Origin: Zizania palustris
Taxonomy: Eukaryota; Streptophyta; Magnoliopsida; Poales; Poaceae
Direction of reading: 5' to 3'
Assembly (NCBI GenBank): GCA_019279435.1
Contig: JAAALK010000287.1
Coordinates: forward strand, 84,261,886-84,325,885
DNA length: 64,000 nt
Part shown: in pieces, positions 1 to 8,200 of the stretch
Layout of the letters: each line of letters opens with the position of its first letter
How positions within the stretch are numbered: position 1 is the first letter of the stretch
Program-made: the position numbers and the translations under genes
The notes under the pieces: model-generated
Told to the model about the DNA's origin: nothing
The model's database searches: none
The model's input: only the letters and a program-made list of their open reading frames with translations

Positions 1-478
1 TTGAGGCTCTTGTGGTCGGTGAAGACCTCACACCGGTTTCCCACAAGGTAATGTCTCCATATCTTCAAGGCATGAACCACGGCTGCTAGTTCCAGGTCGT
101 GGGTTGGGTAGTTCAGCTCGTGCGGTCTCAGTTGCCGGGAGGCGTAGGATATCACTTTCCCTTCTTGCATTAAGACGCATCCCAATCCTTGACGAGAGGC
201 ATCACAGTAGACGTGGAAGTCTTTCCGGATGTCTGGCAGAGTCAGAATAGGAGCTGATACTAGCTTCTTCTTGAGGGTCTGGAAGCTTTCTTCGCAGTCG
301 GGGGTCCATTCAAACTTCACTTCCTTCTGCAGAAGTCTGGTCATAGGCTTGGCGATCTTGGAAAAATTCTCGATGAACCGGCGGTAGTATCCGGCTAATC
401 CGAGAAAACTCCGGATCTCGGTCACCGTCGTGGGCTGCAGCCAGTTGGTTACCACTTCAACGGTGGTTGGGTCCACTT
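1..478 (-). pseudogene. E1 RT connection and RNase H, third frame (cut by window edge)
   Basis: My translation of the minus strand gives an open frame. It runs through SFLGLAGYYRRFIENF, the RT thumb/connection, and then the gypsy RNase H start FHVYCDASRQGLG (first catalytic Asp) and VLMQEGKVISYASRQL, ending at the window edge near FTDHKSL. No stop occurs in this stretch. The frame differs from 479-869 because of a one-base insertion near 478. Confidence 0.8.
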
Positions 479-869
479 GCTATTCCTCCGGCAGATATAA
501 CATGGCCGAGGAACTTCACCTCAGACGACCAAAATTCGCATTTGCTGTATTTGGCGTACAGTTGCTGCTCCCTTAACTTTCCGAGGGTCAGACGGAGGTG
601 AGTCTCGTGTTCCTCCTTTGTCTTGGAGTAAACGAGGATATCGTCGATGAATACCACGATGAACTTGTCCAAGAACTCCATGAATACATTGTTCATCATG
701 TTCATGAAAAAGGCCGAGGCATTCGTGAGTCCGAATGACATCACAGTGTACTCGTAGAGTCCATAGCGGGAGGTGAAGGCAGTCTTGGATATGTCTTCTT
801 CCCTAATCCTCAACTGGTGATAACCTGACCTGAGGTCAATCTTGGAAAACACCGAGGATCCTTTCAGCT
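479..869 (-). pseudogene. E1 reverse transcriptase core, middle frame
   Basis: This continues RT after the frameshift near 870. It includes KIDLRSGYHQL (motif A, first catalytic Asp), SFGLTNASAFFMNMMN, and the catalytic FIDD box in VVFIDDILVYSK, then KFLGHVISAGGIA. An extra base near 478 moves the reading to a third frame, in which RT and RNase H continue. All catalytic residues are present, so only the two indels inactivate this part. Confidence 0.85.
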
Positions 870-2789
870 GTCGAACAGGTCGTCGATCCGAGGCAATGGG
901 TATTTGTTCTTGATGGTCACATCGTTCAGGGCTCTATAGTCCACGCACATCCTCTTGGTTTTGTCTTTCTTCATGGCAAATATAACCGGTGCACCCCAGG
1001 GTGAGGTACTCGGTCGGATGTAACCTTTCTGCTCTAGGTCTTCGATGTTGCTCTTGACTTCAGCTAGTTCATTGGCGGCCATTCGGTACGTGCGCTTGGA
1101 GATTGGAGTGGTCCCGGGGACAAGTTCGATTCTGAATTCGATGTCCCGCTTGGGAGGCATTCCGGGTAGATCTTCAAGGAAGACATCCGCAAACTCCTTG
1201 ACTATAGGCACCTCTTCAAGAGCTATCGAGCGAAGGGATGCTCCGAGTGGTTTGCGACTGGTCATCCGAAAGGTGACGGTTACGCCTTCAGGATTGGTCA
1301 CCATGACGGACTTGTTGGCACAGTCGATCACTCCCTTGTGCTTCATCAACCAATCCATCCCTAGTATAAGGTCGAGTCCGGTGCATTGGATGAGGACAGG
1401 CTCGGCCCGAAACAGTACTCCTTGGATATCAATTTGAACCTTAGGGCTGTATAAGCGGGCTGAGGTCCTATTGCCGGGGGTGGCAATCACCATGGGAATG
1501 GGTAGAGGGAGCACGTCCAGTCCGTTTATTTTCACAAAATTTTCCGAGATGAAGGTGTGGGTTGCTCCAGAGTCAAATAATATGACGGTCGGTACGGAAT
1601 TCACAGTAAACGTACCGAGCACGACTTCAGGAGCCTCCTGAGCTTCCTCCGCGCTGATGTGGTTGACGCGGGCACGAACCGCCTGGTTGGGTGCCGCGCC
1701 CTGAGCTGGCTTGGGGTGAGGACACTGGTGTGCATAGTGCCCTTCCTTGCGGCAGTTGAAGCAAACGACCGGCCTTCCTTGGCGATCCTTCAAGATCGGG
1801 GCCTTGGCGGCTGGTGTCGGCTGAGCGGCCGGAGCTGGTGGAGCGGGGCGAGGATGCCCGGCGTTGGATCCACCGACGGCGTGAGGTGGCCTGTAGGCGG
1901 GCCGAGGATGGTAGGCAGGCGCTGGTGGCGGAGGGACGAAGCGGGGCCTCTGAGAGTTCGCCTGCTGATGCTTGAAGGCGATCATTTTCCTCTTCTTGAG
2001 GTCCAGCTTGTTCTGCTCAGTCTCTTGGATGAGCGCTTTGTTGACCAGCCGTTGGAAGTCGGCGAAGTCGGCGGCGACGAGCTGGATGGACAGCTCATCC
2101 TTAAGTCCCCTGAGGAACTTGGCTTGGCGGAGGGCGTCGGTGCGCACTTCCTCCGGCGCGTAGCGGGCGAGGCGGTTGAACTCATGGAGGTACTCCATGA
2201 CGGTCCTGTTGCCTTGCTGCAGGTCGCGGAACTCCTGCTGTTTTACCGCGATGACACCGGCGGGGACGTGAGCGGCGCGAAAAGCGATGGTGAACTCCGC
2301 CCAAGTCACCACGTGGCCCTCTGGCTGGGACTCACGGTAGTTGTCCCACCATTCCGCGGCGGGACCCTGGAGCTGGTGAGTGGCGAAGGCCACTCGCTCC
2401 CGGTCGGTGCAGGGGAGGAGGTCGAGCTTCTTTCCGATGGTGCGAAGCCAATCTCCGGCCTCCATCGGGTTGGTGGTGCTCGAGAAGATGGGCGGGCGCA
2501 CGCGCAGAAACTCGGAGAGTTGCGGAGCGGGCGCGGGTGCTGGTGCGCGAGGGGCGGGTTCCTCGTTCTGCGGACGGTCCAACTGAGCCTGTTGGTTCTG
2601 CATTTGGGTGAGGAGGGCGGTGATCAGGTGGTTCTGATTCGCCATCATCTCCGCCAAGGTGGGGTGGTTGGCGGAAGGCGACCCAGACTGACGTGGGCCC
2701 GTTGCACCCCAGTTGGGTACAACACCCTCGGGCGCATCACGACTTCCTCCTGCTCCGTTGTTGGAACCGGTGTTCTGGTGATCGGCCAT
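870..2789 (-). pseudogene. E1 gag - protease - RT N-terminus
   Basis: An open frame of about 640 codons. The start is placed at the Met at 2789 (MADHQNTGSNN) because the upstream in-frame Met at 2840 adds only a hydrophobic stretch unlike Gag. It carries a Pro/Ala-rich linker, a retrotransposon Gag domain (around WLRTIGKKLDLLP and AEWWDNYRE), a CCHC zinc knuckle (CFNCRKEGHYAHQC), an aspartic protease with FDSGATHTFIS, and the RT N-terminus (MCVDYRALNDVTIKNKYPLP). The frame ends after RIDDLFDS because one base is missing near 870. RT then continues in another frame (479-869). The frame is otherwise free of stops, so the element is fairly young. Confidence 0.88.
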
Positions 2790-3169
2790 CTTCTGAATAT
2801 ACAAAGCGATAAAGCAAAAGATGACGAAGCAATAACACAAACATAAATATCATATAAGATGCGAGCACATAAATATATAGAGTGGTAGAAATTGTTCATT
2901 ACAATCAAGTTTTTATTCTACCCATGCCACACTCGTCGTGGGCAGCACCACATACAAAATTTTGCTTTTATTAAAAATAGCGACTCCTAACGCCTACTCG
3001 CCACCGGAGGCGGTCTCCGTGCTCTCGGAACCACGAGTGCGCGGCTCCAGATGGATGGTGGGTTCGAGAAAATTCTCGATGATGGAGTCGGAGACGAGGC
3101 CGGGGCGTGGTGTAGGGCGCTGGTGGAGGGCCTGGCGGGGGAGGGTCGTGGCGGGATCCTCTTGGGCGA
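2790..3169 (-). other. E1 5' leader before gag
   Basis: This lies between the gag start and the assembly gap, where a 5' untranslated leader is expected. No LTR end or primer-binding site is recognisable. The part next to the gap is GC-rich, and on the minus strand it is open for 58 codons (from the gap edge to a stop at 2994) without similarity I recognise. Some grass gypsy families have a sense ORF upstream of gag, but this is too short to call. Confidence 0.4.
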
Positions 3170-3269
3170 NNNNNNNNNNNNNNNNNNNNNNNNNNNNNNN
3201 NNNNNNNNNNNNNNNNNNNNNNNNNNNNNNNNNNNNNNNNNNNNNNNNNNNNNNNNNNNNNNNNNNNNN
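3170..3269. other. Assembly gap (100 N)
   Basis: Exactly 100 N, a size usually used as a placeholder for unknown length. The left side is E1 leader and the right side is the antisense ORF of E2, so at least the 5' LTR of E1 and the 3' LTR of E2 must be missing here. Confidence 0.95.
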
Positions 3270-4026
3270 GGGCTCTATCATCTTCGACGACGACCGACTT
3301 CTAAAACCTTCCGAAGGTGTAGCTGGTGCTTGGCGAGCCTTCCAAACTTCGTGGAGAGCCGAAGGTCGATCTGCGATCAAGGCTTGGATTGATGAAGGCC
3401 AACGCCAAAAGCAAGTTCGGAGTCAAGCTTCGAGCAGTCAGCCTCCTCCAAATCCGCAGGTTTAGGATTATTTAGGATTTTTTGATTATGTAAAGCTGAT
3501 GCTTGTAAATATTTATCAATGAAAATCTTGTTTGTCATATTTTTAGGCTTTGCCTCTTATGGAAGATATCGAAGTGTTAGAGCTTAACAGCGAACTTCGC
3601 TCACTGTGGAACACGTTCGAACTTCTAAAGAGTTATAAGCGTCCTCGATTCCTTATCCCTCGAGATGACTCCGGCGTTATTGCGCCCGAAGTAATCAAAG
3701 ACGTATTGTCTTATATTAAAGAGGAAGATAAAGAGATCGACGCAAACACCTCGTCTTCTGAAGACACTAATTGGTCCGAAGACGAAGGTGAAGGCCAAAA
3801 TAAAAGATCTGAAGATCTTAGAAGCTGGGAGAGAAGCCCCGAGCGGCTTCGAACTTGGGCTGAACTTCAACAAGAACAGAAGGATTTTAGAGCTTCGAAG
3901 GGGAGAAAGAGAGTTAAACGTAAAGTTCTTAGAACTTCCGATGTCGGAACTAGTCGTTCCGCCCCTAGCTCTCGGGACCGAAGAGGTCTCCGATTCCTTC
4001 TTGGTATAGATACCAATTTTTCATGA
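3270..4026 (+). CDS. Antisense extra ORF of E2, two exons (N-terminus lost in gap)
   Basis: This lies between pol and the missing 3' LTR, on the strand opposite to gag-pol. Exon 1 runs from the gap to 3459 and is open (SIIFDDDRLLKPSEG, WRAFQTSWRAEG, AIKAWIDEG). It ends at a good splice donor (CAG then GTTTAG). Exon 2 is 3547-4026, after the acceptor TATTTTTAG, in the same phase: PLMEDIEVLELNSEL, YKRPRFLIPRDDSG, an acidic Ser/Glu stretch, then a basic tail (KGRKRVKRKVLR). Without splicing, exon 1 stops at once after the donor (GTT TAG). AATGAA-like poly(A) signals follow at about 4052. Antisense ORFs at this place are known in Tat elements, with unknown function. Splicing and expression are inferred. 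Confidence 0.6.
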
Positions 4027-4383
4027 TGTAATCTGTAAACACATTTGTTTCAATAATGAATGCCGATTTAAAATTGTCTCCATATTACTAGCCCCTCTTT
4101 GGGTATAAGCAACTTCGAACTGTATTCAAAGATGGTTATGCGCAAAGAAAAAACATCGGAGTACAATTTTTCTTGGGGGTTCGGAGCCCCTCTGTCATTT
4201 TTAAAGATCTTTTGAAATCTTATGAAATGTCTTCGACCTTTATAGTCAGAAGAATGGTAACTTGGTACCTTTGTTTGCTTTACAAAAGAAATCAATTAAG
4301 ATAACTTTGAGGACACTTTAGTGTCTTAAGAAATTTGTCACTTTGGACACATATGAACAGACATTCGAAGCTCATGGCTTAAA

Positions 4384-4800
4384 TGCTGTTTTGCTTTAGC
4401 CACCTTCGGCTGTTTTTTGCAGAAATCTACCAGCCGGAGCTTGGATTTCGCAGATTTGTAACCATTTTTGCAGAAGTCTACCAGCCGGAGCTTGGACTTC
4501 GTAGAAATTGTAGCCACCTTCGGCTATTTTTGCAGAAGTCTACCAGCCGGAGCTTGGACTTCGCAGAATTTGGCCACTATGGGCTCTTTTTTGCAGAAGT
4601 CTACCAGCCGGAGCTTGGACTTCGCAGAATTTGGCCACCTTCGGCTCTTTTACGGAAGTCTGACAAGCTGCAGCTTGGACTCCGCAGATTTTGGCCACCT
4701 TCGGCTCTTTTTACGGAAGTCTACCAGCCGAAGCTTGGACTCCGTAGAATGTGGTATTGGCTCTTTTACGGATGCCTACAAGGTATCAGCTTGGGCTCCG
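4384..4800. repeat. Tandem repeat block in E2, about 60-bp period, seven units
   Basis: A motif like GCAGAAGTCTACCAGCCGGA followed by GCTTGGACTTCGCAGAAT recurs with starts at about 4419, 4470, 4532, 4593, 4652, 4713 and 4768, a period of 51-62 bp. The later units drift (ACGGAAGTCT; the last is the most divergent). It sits between the end of pol and the antisense ORF. Amplified tandem repeats in this place are known for Retand/Tat elements and can seed satellite DNA. Confidence 0.85.
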
Positions 4801-5004
4801 GATGGATTTCAGCCACCACGCCAGAGGCTTCGACTTTATGGGTACGAAGTCTGGAAATACAGCCAGCTTGATGACACTTCCCTCTCGATCGACTTCCGTC
4901 CCAGCGCGTCCGCTCGGGAAACTAGGAGTGTCAAGGGGAAGGGCAAACCACTGGTGTATGTTTTATTAATTTAGAGGTGATTACAAGCAGATTACAAGGG
5001 GCCC

Positions 5005-5283
5005 TTATGCGAAGTATCGCTTTAGGTGCTCCGCATGCCAAGTATGTGCTAACTCTTCACCTTCTAAATTAGCTAATTTGAATGAACCAGGGCGCCCCGA
5101 GCGGACGATTAGATATGGACCTTCCCATTTATTGCCTAACTTCCCTGGTGCTATAATGCTTCGTAGAACAAGATGACCCGGCCTTAACTCGCTGAGCTTA
5201 ACCTTCGGGTCATACCAAGTCTTCGTCTGCTGATGATACTTTGATAAATTGGCTACAGCTCGAAGTCTTGTCTCTTCTGACAA
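5005..5283 (-). CDS. E2 integrase C-terminal domain (shifted frame)
   Basis: This is the last 80-90 residues of integrase, including KTWYDPKVKLSELRPGHLVL and the GPY-like box GNKWEGPYLIVRSGRPGSF, ending LAHTWHAEHLKRYFA. It joins the main frame at about 5283, where a single base is missing. The main frame instead reads a short false tail and stops. It is conserved and stop-free, so the frameshift looks recent or could be a sequencing error. Confidence 0.85.
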   Translation of the reverse strand: MSEETRLRAVANLSKYHQQTKTWYDPKVKLSELRPGHLVLRSIIAPGKLGNKWEGPYLIVRSGRPGSFKLANLEGEELAHTWHAEHLKRYFA

Positions 5284-8200
5284 TCTAACGAAGCTTGTCT
5301 TTCTTCTTCGATGTCTGGTTCGATGCTGCGAAGTGATCCCCCTTTGAGCTCCGTTGGAGTCATAGCTTCATCTCCGAATAGCAGTCTGAACGGAGTAAAA
5401 CCTGTGGACCTTGTTTGTGTAGTCCGAATGGACCACAAAATCTTCGGAAGTTCTTCGGTCCACAGTCCCTTTGATAGTCCTACTATTCTTCGATTTAGCC
5501 CTGATAAAATATTTCCATTGGCTCGCTCAACGGCTCCATTTGACTGAGGATGTCTCACTGCAGCAAAACATAGTTGAATGCCTAGGTCTTCGCAAAACTT
5601 CCTGAAGGGTTCTGCGTCGAACTGTGTTCCATTATCAACTGTGAGATATCTAGGCACTCCGAACCGACAAATAATGTTTTTCCAGAAGAATTTTTGTACA
5701 TTATTCGAAGTGATAGCTGTTAAGGGCTCTGCTTCGACCCACTTAGAAAAATATTCAATAGCTACCACTGCGAACTTCAGATTTCCCTTTGCTAACGGAA
5801 AGGGACCAATTAGATCCATACCCCATCTGGCCATAGGCCATACCGGAGCAATGACTTGAAGAGCTGTTGGTGGGCGATGACTCCGTCGACCCATCCACTG
5901 GCATCCTTGGCAAGTGCGGACTAAGCTCTCCGCATCAGCTGTTATTGTGGGCCAATAAAGCCCCTGGCGAAGTGTTTTTCCTGCCAGAGCTCTAGGGGCT
6001 AAATGACTTCCACAAAGGCCTTCGTGAATTTCTCGAAGAATTTCTTGGCCTTCTGCTTGAGATATACATCGGAGTAGAGGGGAACATACTCCGGCCTTGT
6101 ATAATATACCGTTGATTAGCTGATAATTTCTTGCTCTGAGCTTTAATCTTGACAATTGGGGCTCTTCGGGCAAATTTGTTCCTCCTTGCAAGAGTTCTAT
6201 GATTGAATCTTTCCAATCTGCACTAGGAATGCAGAGAATCTCTGCAGAAGCAACTTGTGGCACCGAAGGTATATTGAGCTCTTCATAGAAAGCTTCGTCA
6301 GGCACATCCACAGCTCCGGCAGCAGCCTTCGCTAAAATGTCCACTTGCACGTTTTCAGCTCTTGGTATACTCCGAATGGAAATACCCTTGAAATGTGCTT
6401 CGACCTTGCGAATTTCTTCCAAATACTTTGCAAGCTGTGGATGTCGGACTTGAAAACTTTTGTCTACGTGCCCTGCTACTATCTGAGAATCTGTTTTTAT
6501 AATTATTCTTGTAGCCCCTAGAGCACGTGCTTTCCGGAGTCCCAATAATATTCCTTCGTACTCCGCTATATTATTGGTAGACTTAAAGTTGAGTCTTGCG
6601 GAGTACATTGCTCTTTGTCCTGACGGAGAAATTAATACTGCCCCAATGCCTGCTCCGGATGCTTGGAAAGCCCCATCGGAGTAAATAGTCCATACTCCGT
6701 CATCTGATTTCTCCGGAGTCAACTTCGCAGGTGGAGTCCACTCTGCTACGAAGTCTGCTAGGACTTGGGATTTGATAGCTGTCCTTGCCAGGAAAGATAT
6801 GCCGAAGGGTGCTAGTTCTACTGCCCACTTTCCAATTCTTCCAGTGGAATCTTTGCTTCGGAGCATATCTCCTAAAGGATACGAAGTTGGTACAATTACA
6901 TTATGAGCTAAAAAATAATGTCTTAGCTTCCTCGAAGCCATTATCAGAGCATAAACGAACTTCTCAAGTTCGGAGTATCTTGTCTTCGCTCCTGACAATG
7001 CTTCGGATACAAAATAGACAGGATTTTGGACCAACTTCCCATTGATATCAGCTTCTCTGACAAGGACTGCGCTGACTGCTGAACCTGTGGCTGCAAGATA
7101 CAGAAGTAGGGTTTCGTCCGCAATAGGCACCGTAAGTGTAGCAAGATTGCTGAGATAATCTTTAATATCTTCGAAGCTTTTCTGACACTCCGGTGTCCAT
7201 GCAAAATCTTCGGACCCTTTCAAAACTTTAAAGATTGGCAAGCTCCTCTCCGCAGATCTTGATAAAAACCTGCTAAGTGCAGCTAGGCGTCCGGTCAGCT
7301 TTTGCACTTGCTTTACATTCTCGGGAGGAGCCATCTTCTGCAGCGCAGTTATTTGAGTAGGGCTAGCTTCAATTCCCCTACTTGAAACTAAGTACCCTAA
7401 CAACTTTCCAGCCTTAGCTCCGAATATACATTTTTCGGGGTTAAGGCGGATCCCACATGCCCGAAGGCTATTGAATGTTTCTGCTAAGTCTAGGTTATGT
7501 TGGTGCTTTAAAGCACTCTTTATTACAATATCATCCATATAGGCCTCCACGTTGCGACCTAGTTGATGACCTAGAGCCTTAGCAACTAATCTTGAAAAAG
7601 TAGCCCCGGCATTTCTTAGGCCGAAGGGCATTCTTACATAGCAGAAGACTCCCGAAGGAGTTACAAAGCTCGTCTTGATTTCATCTTCGCGCTTCAACCA
7701 TATTTGATGATAGCCGGAATATGCGTCAAGGAAGCTTAGTAACTCCGAACCTGCAGTGGAGTCAACTAGTTGATCAATTCGGGGCATGGGGTAGGGGTCA
7801 CGTGGGCACGCTTTATTCAAAGATGTGAAATCAATGCACATGCGCCACTTTCCGGAGGACTTCTTCCTGACGAAGACTGGGTTGGCTAACCACTCTGTAT
7901 GGGCCACTTCTCTGATAATCCCAGCCTTCAACAGTTTCTCAACTTCGTCCTTAGCTAGAGCAGCTCTCTCTGCGGACATCTTCCGGAGCCCTTGTCGAAC
8001 AGGCCGGGCCTTCGGGTTTACAAGCAAGCTGTGCTCAATAATATCCCGATCGACTCCGGTGATATCTTCGTCAGACCAAGCGAAGACATCCAAATTTTCT
8101 TCTACGACCTTTTCCAAGGAAGTTGCAACTTCGGGAGGTAAATCTTTACCAAATTGAAAAGTGTATTCTTTACCATCTTTGACAATGACCTTCGTTGCAA

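Larger units (their letters stand above)
1..3169 (-). mobile_element. E1: partial Ty3/gypsy LTR retrotransposon (gag-PR-RT-RNase H)
   Basis: Reading the minus strand from 2789 to 1 gives Gag, zinc knuckle, aspartic protease, reverse transcriptase and the start of RNase H, the Ty3/gypsy order. The integrase and 3' LTR lie beyond the window start. The 5' LTR would lie to the right of 3169 and is not visible because of the assembly gap. The Gag/PR style (CCHC knuckle, DSGA protease) fits a chromovirus-type element, possibly Tekay-like; that lineage call is inference. Two single-base frameshifts (about 870 and 478) show it is not functional as it stands. Confidence 0.9.

Noticed and set aside
1659..2846. 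395-codon open frame on the plus strand
   Set aside because: Antisense shadow of the GC-rich E1 gag gene; Trp/Arg/Gly-rich with no recognisable domain, and the real gene is on the minus strand.
2938..3465. 175-codon plus-strand frame across the N gap
   Set aside because: Joins unrelated sequences through unknown bases. Only the part right of the gap belongs to the antisense ORF of E2.
4383..4974. Plus-strand open frames over the tandem repeats
   Set aside because: The repeated peptide follows from repeat length near a multiple of three in places; frames break between units and there is no independent evidence of coding.
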